Source: an uncultured Eubacteriales bacterium
GTDB lineage: Bacteria > Bacillota > Clostridia > Peptostreptococcales > Anaerovoracaceae
Length of the DNA: 33,823 nt
Reading direction: 5' to 3'
NCBI GenBank assembly: GCA_900551415.1
Contig: URWB01000006.1
Location: forward strand, 1-33,823
Part shown: positions 1 through 7,160 of the stretch, in pieces
Layout: the number at the start of each line of letters is the position of its first letter
Position numbering within the stretch: position 1 is the stretch's first letter
Translations under genes and position numbers: made by a program
The notes under the pieces: model-generated
Told to the model about the DNA's origin: nothing
The model's input: only the letters and a program-made list of their open reading frames with translations
The model's database searches: none

Positions 1-30
1 ACCGGCAAAAACAAATGCTATTTTACCCAT
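1..30 (-). CDS. fabD: Malonyl-CoA:ACP transacylase FabD, N-terminal fragment (cut by window edge)
   Basis: Only the first ten codons lie in the window (MGKIAFVFAG). The ATG at 28-30 overlaps the end of fabK by 13 bases. The opening K-I-A-F-x-F-x-G is typical of FabD, whose next residues are normally the GQGAQ motif. In Clostridia and streptococci fabD commonly follows fabK in the fatty-acid operon, and the overlap suggests translational coupling. FabD would load malonyl groups onto the acyl carrier protein encoded two genes upstream. Assignment rests on ten residues plus gene order, so it is tentative. Confidence 0.6.
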   Translation of the reverse strand, partial: MGKIAFVFAG

Positions 31-962
31 TGTGATGCCCTCAAAAGGATCGGTTCTGCCTCTCCTGTCACTTCTTTTATGATTTGCGCTGCCGACTGTT
101 CTTTTTTGACCATGGACGCAATCTGTCCCGCCAAGAAACAGCCTCGCGTTTCATCGCCCTCTTGCGCCGCCAGGCGCAAGGCGCCCGACGCCATGGCCTC
201 CAGGGCTTCCTCGCTCGCGCCGCCATATTCCGCCTCAAAATATTCTCTGGCGAACTTTGTGCGCAGGCTTCTGACCGGATGTCCCAGCCGCTTGCCGGTT
301 ACCATAGTACACAAATCTCCGGCTTTTAGGATTTTTTCTTTATACACCGGATGAATGCCGCATTCTTTCGCGCTCAAAAATCTGGTACCCATCTGCACCC
401 CGCAGGCACCCAGCATCAACGCCGCGGCCAGACCTCTTCCGTCCGCGATACCGCCTGCCGCGATGACCGGAAGTGGTGTCGCGTCGCAGACCTGCGGGAC
501 CAGAACCATCGTGCTCAGTTCCCCTACATGTCCGCCGCTCTCGCCTCCCTCCGCGATCACCGCGGAGGCTCCCAGGCGGGTTACCAGCTTCGCCATCGCC
601 GCTGACGCGACGACCGGAATGACCTTGATACCGGCCGCATTCCAGGCTTTCATGTATTTGGACGGATTTCCCGCGCCTGTTGTTACTACATTGATCTTTT
701 CTCTGCAAACAAGCTCTGCCACTTCATCCGCAAAAGGGCTCAGGAGCATCAGGTTCACCCCGATTGGCTTTTGGGTCAGACTTCTCGCGATCCGGATCTG
801 TTCTCTGACATCATCGCTGTTGGCATTGCCGGCGGCTATGATGCCCAGACCGCCGCCTTCGGATACCGCGGCCGCCAAACGTCCGTCCGCGATCCATGCC
901 ATCCCGCCCTGCAATACCGGATAGGAAATCCCCAGCAGCTCACAAATTTTTGACTGAATCAT
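18..962 (-). CDS. fabK: Enoyl-ACP reductase II FabK (FMN-dependent)
   Basis: 314 residues, the usual length for FabK. This flavoprotein of the nitronate monooxygenase-like TIM-barrel family carries out the last reduction of each type II fatty-acid elongation cycle in the cytosol. Visible signatures are the N-terminal YPVLQGGMAWI, the FMN-phosphate-binding segment GESGGHVGE (residues 140-148) with His145, GGIADGRG (170-177) and GTRF (192-195). The ATG at 960-962 has an AAGGG sequence about ten bases upstream. It lies five bases after acpP and overlaps fabD, so all three should be one transcript. A nitronate monooxygenase would look similar, but the acpP/fabD neighbours and the GGESGGHVG segment favour FabK. 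Confidence 0.93.
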   Translation of the reverse strand: MIQSKICELLGISYPVLQGGMAWIADGRLAAAVSEGGGLGIIAAGNANSDDVREQIRIARSLTQKPIGVNLMLLSPFADEVAELVCREKINVVTTGAGNPSKYMKAWNAAGIKVIPVVASAAMAKLVTRLGASAVIAEGGESGGHVGELSTMVLVPQVCDATPLPVIAAGGIADGRGLAAALMLGACGVQMGTRFLSAKECGIHPVYKEKILKAGDLCTMVTGKRLGHPVRSLRTKFAREYFEAEYGGASEEALEAMASGALRLAAQEGDETRGCFLAGQIASMVKKEQSAAQIIKEVTGEAEPILLRASQWVK

Positions 963-967
963 TTTGC

Positions 968-1189
968 TTAACCCTTCTTGCTCTGAATAAATTTGTCCAG
1001 ATCCGCTACGGTCTCTACCGCCTGATCCAGCTCTAGCTCCACGCCGACCTCATCCTCCAAGCTCATCAGAATCTCTACGGTGTCTAAAGAGTCGATGCCG
1101 ATCTCCGTAAACTTGCTCTCCGGTTTGATTGCTGCCGGATCACAGCCGGTACGTTCAGAAATCAGTTTTACAATCGCGTCAAAATACAT
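968..1189 (-). CDS. acpP: Acyl carrier protein
   Basis: 73 residues beginning MYFDAIVKLISERTG. The motif GIDSLDTVEIL holds the serine that receives the 4'-phosphopantetheine arm. The protein is small, acidic and helical, as expected, and shuttles growing acyl chains between the fatty-acid synthesis enzymes encoded downstream. I chose the ATG at 1187-1189 because GGGAGGT sits at a normal distance upstream. An in-frame TTG five codons earlier lies on top of that ribosome binding site. It is the first gene of the fab operon in this window and is preceded by a TATAAT box and repeat elements. Confidence 0.95.
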   Translation of the reverse strand: MYFDAIVKLISERTGCDPAAIKPESKFTEIGIDSLDTVEILMSLEDEVGVELELDQAVETVADLDKFIQSKKG

Positions 1190-1252
1190 ATGGTTACCTC
1201 CCAAATTTCATTCATTCTGTTTCTCCAAAGTCTTACCGCCTCGGATAAGCCC

Positions 1253-1298
1253 ATTATAGGACGCTGCTGTTCCTCCAAGCGTCCGTAAGCGTTCCTCC
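1253..1298 (-). promoter_or_regulatory. acpP/fab operon promoter with candidate operator
   Basis: On the minus strand a perfect TATAAT (1253-1258) lies 63 bases before the acpP start. No good -35 is found at 16-18 bases; TTGGAG lies at a 14-base spacing. Directly upstream of the -10 is a perfect 7-bp inverted repeat, GGACGCT/AGCGTCC, with 12 bp between arms (1259-1265 and 1278-1284). GTTCCTCC also occurs twice (1269-1276, 1291-1298), and AAGCGT twice at a 10-bp interval (1277-1282, 1287-1292). A perfect -10 with a poor -35 covered by repeats suggests regulated transcription. The regulator is not identifiable, and no FapR-like or FabT-like site was recognised. Confidence 0.5.
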
Positions 1299-1326
1299 GC
1301 CGTTCCAAAAATGTGAAGATTTCGCG

Positions 1327-1372
1327 AAAAAAACGGGCGCATTCCTGCCACGCGGCAAAATTGCGTCCGTTT
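1327..1372 (-). terminator. Rho-independent terminator of the helicase gene
   Basis: Two 19-base arms (1331-1349 and 1354-1372) pair on the minus strand with only two mismatches around a four-base loop, and a run of seven Ts follows. It lies 29 bases after the helicase stop codon and separates that gene from the fab promoter. Confidence 0.85.
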
Positions 1373-1400
1373 TAAATGTAGCTCCTGCAAAAATGCGGTT

Positions 1401-3515
1401 TTACCGCACCAGCTGCTTCTGCGCTGTCAAAAATAGATCCAGCTTCCGCGTCTTGTCCGCGAACTGCACGACAATCTGTTTTTCTGTGATCTTCAGGATC
1501 ACACCTTCCCCGAATTTGAAATGTGTCACAATGCTTCCCACGTCAAACTGTTCATGGAATTGCCTGCAAATTTCCTCACGCCGCGCATTGTCTGTCTGCG
1601 TACTCGACGATGTCGATTTTAACGCCTTGAAGTCGATTGCCTGTTTCTTTGCCCCTTTTCCAAAAAAGTCCTCACAGAAAGTAGACTTTCGATTTGCAGT
1701 AAACAGGTACAACCGATTCTTCGCACGTGTTACACCGACATAAAAAAGTCGTCGTTCTTCCTCATAAATTTCTTTTTCCTTTTTTGAGGCGAACCGTTGG
1801 CTCGCCGGAACCTGTTCCGGCAGGATGCCGTCGATCACATCCATCAGATAAACCGTATCGTATTCCAATCCCTTACTGGCGTGGATCGTGGAAAGATAAA
1901 TCTGGCAGTCGGGATTCGTCTCTTTTTGTTGAATAATTTTCTGCAAAGCTTCCATGCGTGCCAAAAACGCCGACGGAGATGCTTCGCGGCTCGCAAGCGT
2001 CCGCAGGATCGCAAGCTTGTTTTCACCGTTGATGCCGCTGCGCGTCAAATAATCCGTATAGCCGAGGTATTCTGTGATCCGATAGAGTGCCTTGTCCGCG
2101 CGTTCCGTCAGCATATTCCGCAAATGCGTTCGCAGCGTTTTTGTGCCGGCCAAAGCATGCGCGTTCAGCCTGCCGCACTCCAGAGCCGCATCAAGAACAG
2201 GCATGTGCCGCTGACGGCTGAGTTCCGCGATGTACCGGGCATCTGCCTTTTTGATATAGGTGCCGAGCTTGTAATACACCTGTAAAAAAGCCTCTGTATC
2301 ATACGGATCGATTGCCAGACGCAGCACACACGTCAGATCTGAAACAATGCGATGCGAAAAGAAGGTCATCTCCATCTGCCGCATCCGGTAATCAATTCCA
2401 TTTCTCTCCAAAAGATCGATCAGCGGCAGCGCGCATTCGTTATCCCGGTACAGTACCGCAGTCTGTCTGTCGCAGTCTGCCGCCACCCTGGCAAGGTAAG
2501 TATACTGCTGTCCTCTGCTTCTGAGCGGGATTTCACGTATGGATGCCGATGACCCACGTGCCGCCTTCATACGTTTTACATGCCGAAATGTATTTTTTTG
2601 TATAAAACGATCTGCCGCCTGCACGATGCCTGCATCTGAGCGAAAATTTTCCTCCATCAGCAGAACCTTCGCGCCCGGGTGGTCTTGTTCAAAATCCAGC
2701 AATGCCTGCGGGTATGCGGCGCGAAAACCGTAGATGCTCTGGTCTTCGTCCCCGACCATAAACAGATTGCCGGACGCAGAGGCAAGCAAAGCAAGAATCG
2801 CGTGCTGAATTTTTGAGGTATCCTGCGCTTCATCCACGCAAAAATAACGATATCTTTGCTGAAAATGCCGTAAAATCTGTGGATGCTTACAAAGCATCCG
2901 GTACGCGTAAATCATCTGATCATCATAGTCCATCCACTGATTCTCCCGCATCGCGCGGCAATATTTTTGATAAATCTTCGCGATGTTGATCGGTTCTTCA
3001 AGCTTTGCGGCAAGCTGCCTGACTTCTTCATCCGTCAGCATCATATTTTTGATATAGGTGATCAGCGTTCGTACACTTTTGAGGTCGCTTTCTGTCGGGT
3101 ACTCCCGCTGGACCTCTTGATAAACGGCAGACAAGAGCGCCGTTATCTGTTTCTCATCACTCACCAAGGCAAAAGGGCTTCTGTCGTATTGCCTTCCGTA
3201 ATATTGGATGATCTTGGCGCAGATACTGTTAATCGTCCGAAATTCAAATTGCTTTGCCATATCTTCTCCGAAATGCTCTGCGCACCTTGCCCGCATATCC
3301 CCGGTTGCCGCGACCGTATAGGTAACTGTGAGGATCTCTTCCGGCTTGATCTCGCAGCAAAGCGCCATATACCCCAGACGTGTCACCAGTACCGTCGTTT
3401 TGCCGGAGCCCGGCACTGCGAGCAGCAGTATCGGCCCATCCACTTGCCTCACCGCTTTTCGCTGCTGCGCGTTGAAGCGACTCATGTATTTTTTTTCAAA
3501 TGCGCTTGGTTCCAT
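1401..3515 (-). CDS. UvrD/PcrA-family superfamily 1A DNA helicase
   Basis: 704 residues, somewhat shorter than classical PcrA (about 720-750). Visible motifs are the Q motif FNAQQRKAV (14-22), Walker A AVPGSGKT (33-40), Walker B DEAQD (228-232), GDEDQSIYGFR (255-265), ENFRS (289-293), then SKGLEYDTVYLMD and VGVTRAKNRLYL further on. The last 50 residues form a Tudor/KOW-like module (FDVGSIVTHFKFGEGVI), as in PcrA, where it contacts RNA polymerase. It is an ATP-dependent 3'-5' DNA translocase for repair or replication-conflict work. AGGAG lies six bases before the ATG. The divergence and short length could mean a second UvrD-like helicase rather than the main PcrA, so no symbol is given. Confidence 0.9.
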   Translation of the reverse strand: MEPSAFEKKYMSRFNAQQRKAVRQVDGPILLLAVPGSGKTTVLVTRLGYMALCCEIKPEEILTVTYTVAATGDMRARCAEHFGEDMAKQFEFRTINSICAKIIQYYGRQYDRSPFALVSDEKQITALLSAVYQEVQREYPTESDLKSVRTLITYIKNMMLTDEEVRQLAAKLEEPINIAKIYQKYCRAMRENQWMDYDDQMIYAYRMLCKHPQILRHFQQRYRYFCVDEAQDTSKIQHAILALLASASGNLFMVGDEDQSIYGFRAAYPQALLDFEQDHPGAKVLLMEENFRSDAGIVQAADRFIQKNTFRHVKRMKAARGSSASIREIPLRSRGQQYTYLARVAADCDRQTAVLYRDNECALPLIDLLERNGIDYRMRQMEMTFFSHRIVSDLTCVLRLAIDPYDTEAFLQVYYKLGTYIKKADARYIAELSRQRHMPVLDAALECGRLNAHALAGTKTLRTHLRNMLTERADKALYRITEYLGYTDYLTRSGINGENKLAILRTLASREASPSAFLARMEALQKIIQQKETNPDCQIYLSTIHASKGLEYDTVYLMDVIDGILPEQVPASQRFASKKEKEIYEEERRLFYVGVTRAKNRLYLFTANRKSTFCEDFFGKGAKKQAIDFKALKSTSSSTQTDNARREEICRQFHEQFDVGSIVTHFKFGEGVILKITEKQIVVQFADKTRKLDLFLTAQKQLVR

Positions 3516-3564
3516 CGCGTTCTCCTGTCCGCCTGCCAGTTTGTTCTTACCGATGTATCCTTAC

Positions 3565-3597
3565 AAAAAGCCCCTGCAAGAATTTTCTTCAGGGGCC
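3565..3597 (-). terminator. Rho-independent terminator after rpoZ
   Basis: On the minus strand GGCCCCTG and CAGGGGC close a hairpin whose upper part (AAGAA/TTCTT) also pairs, followed by five Ts at 3565-3569. It ends the gmk-rpoZ transcript before the helicase gene. Confidence 0.85.
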
Positions 3598-3611
3598 GTT
3601 TGTTATCGGTT

Positions 3612-3631
3612 TTCGTTGATATTCGTTGATA
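3612..3631. repeat. Two-copy 10-bp tandem repeat
   Basis: TTCGTTGATA occurs twice head to tail (3612-3621, 3622-3631) between rpoZ and its terminator. It is too short to assign a role and may be slippage. Confidence 0.6.
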
Positions 3632-3656
3632 TTAGCAGAAAGTCTGCCGTTTGCTT

Positions 3657-3860
3657 CTATAAATCGTCTTCGTTTCTGCGATAGGTAATCAGATCCTCCG
3701 CGATCTCATGCGCGGCGATGGAAACCGGTCTGTCGATGTCCACATCAGTCAGGATCGGTTTGCCGTCGATGATGTCACGCGCTCTTTTTGCGGCCAAAAT
3801 CACCAGCGTATAACGGCTGTCCGCCTTTTTTCTGATCTCGTTAATGGATGGGTATAACAT
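3657..3860 (-). CDS. rpoZ: DNA-directed RNA polymerase omega subunit
   Basis: 67 residues, the usual Bacillota omega size. It has the conserved pattern Y-P-S-I-N-E-I near the N-terminus, then SRYTLVILAAKRAR and AAHEIAEDLI. Omega binds the beta' subunit and assists RNA polymerase assembly. The gene starts three bases after the gmk stop codon, and its ribosome binding site (GGAGG) lies inside the last gmk codons, so the two are co-translated. gmk-rpoZ is a widely conserved pair, usually next to yicC as here. Confidence 0.95.
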   Translation of the reverse strand: MLYPSINEIRKKADSRYTLVILAAKRARDIIDGKPILTDVDIDRPVSIAAHEIAEDLITYRRNEDDL

Positions 3861-3863
3861 GGT

Positions 3864-4484
3864 TCATTCCTCCTTATACTTTTCAACCAATTCGTCAGCA
3901 GTCATGGTGACTCTGGAATGCTCCGCGATTACGATTGCTTTGACGCGCGCTACGGCCTCGTCCAATTCTCCGTTCACCACACAATAATCATATTTTTCGA
4001 TAAAGGAAAGTTCCTTCAAGGTTTCCCCAAGGCGCATCTCGATGGCTTCCGCCGTTTCGGTTCCGCGTCCGGTCAGGCGTTTGCGCAGCTCCGCCATAGA
4101 AGGCGGCAAAATAAAGATGAATACGCCGTCCGGATAGTTCTCCTTCACCTTCAAGGCGCCTTGAATATCGATTTCCAATATCACATCGATGCCTTGCTTT
4201 AATTTATCGATGACAGGTTCTTTGGGCGTTCCGTACCGTCTGCCGTAGACCTCAGCATGCTCCAAGAATCCGTCCGCGCTGATTCGCTTCACGAATTCTT
4301 CCTCGGTTACAAAATAATAATGTACCCCGTGGATCTCACCCTCTCTGGGCTGTCTGGTCGTCATGGAAACGGACAGCTCCAAATCCGTCTGCGCGAGCAG
4401 CTCCTTGCAGATGGTACCCTTCCCCGCGCCGGATGGTCCGGAAAGAATAAATAATTTTCCCTTATGCTTTTCTTCTAAATACAT
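3864..4484 (-). CDS. gmk: Guanylate kinase
   Basis: 206 residues, typical length. It phosphorylates GMP to GDP with ATP, an essential cytosolic step of nucleotide metabolism and (p)ppGpp recycling. The P-loop GPSGAGKGT lies at residues 16-24, followed by SMTTRQPREGE (GMP-binding) and HYYFVTEEEF. The ATG has AGGAG five bases upstream. It is transcribed with rpoZ from a consensus promoter immediately upstream. Confidence 0.96.
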   Translation of the reverse strand: MYLEEKHKGKLFILSGPSGAGKGTICKELLAQTDLELSVSMTTRQPREGEIHGVHYYFVTEEEFVKRISADGFLEHAEVYGRRYGTPKEPVIDKLKQGIDVILEIDIQGALKVKENYPDGVFIFILPPSMAELRKRLTGRGTETAEAIEMRLGETLKELSFIEKYDYCVVNGELDEAVARVKAIVIAEHSRVTMTADELVEKYKEE

Positions 4485-4534
4485 AAAAACTCCTGCTGTC
4501 TGTCATCTGTAAATCTTCGTAAATCTGAAATATT

Positions 4535-4563
4535 ATTTTATCACAAAATACCACTCGTTTCAA
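4535..4563 (-). promoter_or_regulatory. Sigma-A promoter of gmk-rpoZ
   Basis: On the minus strand TTGAAA (4558-4563), 17 bases, TAAAAT (4535-4540). It sits in the 127-base gap between yicC and gmk, about 50 bases before the gmk start. Confidence 0.75.
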
Positions 4564-4611
4564 GTAGTTCACTCAATTTTTTTCGTCATCATTTATTTTC
4601 GCAGCGCGATT

Positions 4612-5508
4612 TTACTCGATATTCTGCACCTGTTCGCGAATCTTCTCGATTTCGCTCTTCAGATCCAGCATATAACCGGTGATGGTAATATCGTTCGCCT
4701 TGGAGCCGATGGTATTGGCTTCCCGGTTCATTTCCTGCACGAGAAAATCCAGCTTTTTGCCGTCCGGCTGCGTGCTTTGGGTCACAATATCCCGCAGCTG
4801 CAGGATATGGCTGTTCAAGCGGGTGATTTCCTCGTCGATCGCGCATTTATCCGCGAAAATCGCCGCCTCCACCAGAATGCGATCCTCCGGGATCTGTACA
4901 TTGTTTCCGATCAATTCGGTGATGCGTTCCCGCAGCTTTGCCGTATAATCCACAGCTACCTGCGGCGCGCGTTCTGTAATCTTGTCAAGCAGTTGCTTGA
5001 GATGCTCCCCTTTTTCAAGCAGATCCTCCGCCAGTTTTTGTCCTTCGGCCGCGCGCATGCGGTCCAGATTTTCTGCAGCCTGCACAGTCGGAATCAGAAG
5101 AGCCTTGATGATCTCTTCTTCATCTTCAACCGCGGGAATTGCTTTCATCACATCCGGCAGAGCCGCGATCTGCAGCAATGTGAGCTGATCGTCAAAACCC
5201 TCCGGCTTGCCGAGCGCACCGCGCAGACTCAGCATTTTTTCTAAATACTGTTTCGCCAGAGGCTCATTGAGCTGGATGCTTACATCGCTGTCGCCGATGT
5301 TTTCTACCATGATGGAAACATCCGCCTTGCCGCGGCGAATGTGTGCCTTGATCGCGCTCTTGATCTTGTCTTCCGCGAAAGAATAGCGGCGCGGCATCTT
5401 GATGGTAATATCCGAATAGCGGTGATTGACGGTCTTAATCTCGACCACCATATTACGCTTGCCATCTGTATATTCTCCTCTGCCGAAGCCTGTCATACTT
5501 TTGATCAT
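4612..5508 (-). CDS. yicC: YicC family endoribonuclease
   Basis: 298 residues, the normal size. The family signature MTGFGRG is at the N-terminus, and the C-terminal DUF1732 region holds GKKLDFLVQEMNREANTIGSKAND. YicC proteins are now regarded as hexameric endoribonucleases involved in small-RNA turnover; that comes from other bacteria. I start at the ATG at 5506-5508 (MIKSMTGFGRG) because GAGG lies nine bases upstream; the ATG two codons earlier is only three bases from it. The small gene remA, often found between yicC and gmk in Bacillota, is absent here. Confidence 0.92.
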   Translation of the reverse strand: MIKSMTGFGRGEYTDGKRNMVVEIKTVNHRYSDITIKMPRRYSFAEDKIKSAIKAHIRRGKADVSIMVENIGDSDVSIQLNEPLAKQYLEKMLSLRGALGKPEGFDDQLTLLQIAALPDVMKAIPAVEDEEEIIKALLIPTVQAAENLDRMRAAEGQKLAEDLLEKGEHLKQLLDKITERAPQVAVDYTAKLRERITELIGNNVQIPEDRILVEAAIFADKCAIDEEITRLNSHILQLRDIVTQSTQPDGKKLDFLVQEMNREANTIGSKANDITITGYMLDLKSEIEKIREQVQNIE

Positions 5509-5556
5509 ACCCATTTACCTCACTTTTTCTATGTTTTCTGTATGATTCCGAAGAAT

Positions 5557-5585
5557 ATTGTACCGAAAAAGAAGCCCCTTGGCAA
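5557..5585 (-). promoter_or_regulatory. Promoter of yicC, with -35 inside the upstream terminator
   Basis: Minus strand TTGCCA (5580-5585), 17 bases, TACAAT (5557-5562). The -35 hexamer lies in the loop and 3' arm of the aldo/keto reductase terminator hairpin, so the two elements share DNA. Confidence 0.6.
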
Positions 5586-5593
5586 GGGGCTTC
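5566..5593 (-). terminator. Rho-independent terminator of the aldo/keto reductase gene
   Basis: Near-perfect hairpin GAAGCCCCTT/AAGGGGCTTC around GC (5571-5593), with a five-T run on the minus strand at 5566-5570. Confidence 0.9.
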
Positions 5594-5625
5594 TGTCATA
5601 AAATTATCAAAATTTGTAAATATTC

Positions 5626-6795
5626 TTACTTTCGATCCCGTTTCAGGCGTTCTGCGCTGACCTTTGCCCAATCCGGCCCCTCGGCAATTATTTTCGTCAG
5701 GTCCGCGAGCGCAGCCGGAATGTCGATGTGCTGCGGACAGACCTGGGCACACGCGCCGCAGCCAATACAGGCCGCAGGCTGTGCTTCCTTCGGCAAAGCA
5801 TTGATCAGCATGCCGTTCATAACCGTCGGGCTGAATTTCGCGTCGTTATAGATCTTCAAAAGGTATGGAATATCCAACTGCATCGGACATCCGTCACAGC
5901 AGTAACGGCAAGCGGTACATGGCACGATATCCATCATGCTCCGCGCGATATCCGCCAGCAAAGCCTGCTCTGTCTCGCTGAGCTGCTCAAAATGGCAGAA
6001 TGTTTTGAGATTGTCCTCTACCTGTTCCATGCTGCTCATACCGCTGAGCACGACGGAAACGTTCGGCAGACTGCCGGCAAATCGGAACGCCCAGGACGGA
6101 ACGGAATCCTGCGGACGCAAAGTTTTCATCTTTTGCTCGCTGGCCGCGTCCAGCGCTGCCAGTCTGCCGCCCCTGCACGGCTCCATGACGATGATCGGCA
6201 GTCCCAGTTCGGTAACCATCTCGTATTTTTCTTTTGCCTGTTGGAGACTCCAGTCTAAATAATTAATCTGCAGCTGGACGAATTCGATCTCCTTGCCGTA
6301 TGCTTTCAGGTATCTTTCCAGCATCGGCAGCTGCCCATGCGAAGAAATTCCCAGGTGACGGATATGTCCCTTGGCTTTCTGTTCCAATAAGTAATCCATG
6401 ACACGCAGGTCAGGATTTGTATACGTCGGCAGGCTGCTTTCCATGACATTGTGCAGCAGATAAAAATCGAAATAATCCGTTTCGCAGCGCCGCAGCTGTC
6501 GTTCAAACGCTTCCACCGGATCATAGTCCGGATTGATCAGATGTCCCGGGGTCTTGGTCGCCAGATAAAAGCTGTTGCGCGGATATTTTCGCAGTGCTTC
6601 ACCCAAAAATTCTTCAGATTCTCCCTGATGATACACATAGGCTGTGTCAAAATAGTTCACGCCGTTTTGATACAGCGTATCGACAAGCCTGCCCGCCTTC
6701 ACGCGGTCAATCGTGCCATCCTCCTGGGTTGGCAGGCGCATCGCGCCAAAGCCGAGCAGAGAAACCTCTTCCCCGCATAAAAATCTTTTTTCCAT
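5626..6795 (-). CDS. Aldo/keto reductase with C-terminal 2x[4Fe-4S] ferredoxin domain
   Basis: 389 residues. The N-terminal two-thirds is an AKR barrel with the full catalytic tetrad: Asp50, Tyr55, Lys81 and His115 (FDTAYVYHQGES, ATKTP, YLLHN). The C-terminal third has two cysteine clusters, CTACRYCCDGCP and CIGCGACAQVCP, of the two-cluster ferredoxin kind. Such fused proteins are common in anaerobic Clostridia and probably couple ferredoxin electrons to carbonyl reduction; the substrate is unknown. GGAGG precedes the ATG and a strong terminator follows the stop. It appears to be a single-gene unit. Confidence 0.9.
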   Translation of the reverse strand: MEKRFLCGEEVSLLGFGAMRLPTQEDGTIDRVKAGRLVDTLYQNGVNYFDTAYVYHQGESEEFLGEALRKYPRNSFYLATKTPGHLINPDYDPVEAFERQLRRCETDYFDFYLLHNVMESSLPTYTNPDLRVMDYLLEQKAKGHIRHLGISSHGQLPMLERYLKAYGKEIEFVQLQINYLDWSLQQAKEKYEMVTELGLPIIVMEPCRGGRLAALDAASEQKMKTLRPQDSVPSWAFRFAGSLPNVSVVLSGMSSMEQVEDNLKTFCHFEQLSETEQALLADIARSMMDIVPCTACRYCCDGCPMQLDIPYLLKIYNDAKFSPTVMNGMLINALPKEAQPAACIGCGACAQVCPQHIDIPAALADLTKIIAEGPDWAKVSAERLKRDRK

Positions 6796-6823
6796 CCTGC
6801 GATGCCTCCTTTTTATGTATTGC

Positions 6824-6852
6824 TTGCATTTTTATTTTTTCTGTGATAGAAT
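6824..6852 (+). promoter_or_regulatory. Promoter of the antisense (antitoxin) RNA
   Basis: Plus strand TTGCAT (6824-6829), 17 bases, TAGAAT (6847-6852). No open reading frame with a ribosome binding site follows; the transcript would run only about 80 bases to the terminator at 6899-6938. Confidence 0.75.
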
Positions 6853-6858
6853 GAGAAC

Positions 6859-6938
6859 AAGAGGAAAGCCGAACGGCTGACCACGTTAGTTATTTTCTAA
6901 AATAACCGCTGACCTTGCCGTGGGGCGGTTATTTTTTT
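6859..6938 (+). ncRNA. Predicted antisense RNA antitoxin of a type I toxin-antitoxin pair
   Basis: Bounded by a near-consensus promoter and a strong terminator, about 80 nt long, with no credible coding potential. It runs convergently with the toxin mRNA, and their 3' ends overlap through the shared terminator (6899-6938), which contains the toxin stop codon. In addition, AACCGC-TGACC in the antisense RNA (6904-6914) is complementary to two blocks (GUCAG and GCGGUU) of the toxin 5' leader, a second possible contact site. Both RNAs begin with the same 5' block, ACAAGAGGA or nearly so. This matches the layout of the RNA I/RNA II pairs of Fst-type par loci. Function is inferred. Confidence 0.65.
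6899..6938. terminator. Shared bidirectional terminator of toxin and antisense RNA
   Basis: 11-bp perfect stem AAAATAACCGC/GCGGTTATTTT (6899-6909 and 6925-6935). There is a seven-T run on the plus strand and a shorter T run on the minus strand. The toxin stop codon (6929-6931) is within the stem. Confidence 0.85.
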
Positions 6939-7012
6939 ATGTATGCAATCAGTAAGGATACAACAATACTTGTAAAGGTTAACCCTATCATCAGTATTTC
7001 GTAGTCCGACAT
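6929..7012 (-). CDS. Small hydrophobic type I toxin (Fst/TxpA holin-like peptide)
   Basis: A 27-residue peptide: MSDYEILMIGLTFTS, then a hydrophobic run to about residue 24, and the tail AYIKK. The pattern of a short acidic N-terminus with Asp-Tyr/Phe-Glu, one membrane helix and a basic end is that of the putative holin-like toxins (Fst, TxpA and BsrG group). These peptides depolarise or disrupt the membrane when antisense control is lost. The start is supported by GGGGGTGAT just upstream. That ribosome binding site lies inside a CCCC/GGGG hairpin with a GAGA-type loop in the 52-base leader, as in known Fst-type mRNAs. The mRNA should run from about 7064 to about 6897. Confidence 0.7.
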   Translation of the reverse strand: MSDYEILMIGLTFTSIVVSLLIAYIKK

Positions 7013-7070
7013 ATTGCATCACCCCCTCTCGGGGTTCAACCGCTCTCTGACTCGTCCTCTTGTGACTATC

Positions 7071-7099
7071 ATTTTACCACAAAAATCGACGAAAAACAA
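7071..7099 (-). promoter_or_regulatory. Promoter of the toxin mRNA
   Basis: Minus strand TTGTTT (7094-7099), 17 bases, TAAAAT (7071-7076). The predicted start near 7064 gives a leader beginning CACAAGAGGA. Confidence 0.7.
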
Positions 7100-7160
7100 G
7101 TGTTCTTTTTCTGCGTCACACGCAAGATCCGAACACGCAGCAACCGAAAGGAGAAACTCT

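Noticed and set aside
1208..1390. 60-codon minus-strand frame upstream of acpP
   Set aside because: It runs across the helicase terminator and the acpP promoter elements, and has no ribosome binding site or family pattern.
2883..3629. Long plus-strand open frame (248 codons) opposite the helicase gene
   Set aside because: It is antisense to a gene with full UvrD motifs, has no ribosome binding site and its translation has no recognisable pattern.
3612..3631. Two 10-bp tandem repeats as the start of a repeat array or CRISPR
   Set aside because: Only two adjacent copies without spacers; no array structure anywhere in the window.
6796..6850. Promoter for the aldo/keto reductase gene in the toxin cassette border
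   Set aside because: Candidate hexamers on the minus strand are poor and overlap the antisense RNA promoter; no convincing call could be made.
7014..7160. Upstream extension of rqcH
   Set aside because: The family N-terminus begins at the GTG at 7161 with a good ribosome binding site; the extension overlaps the toxin promoter and leader.
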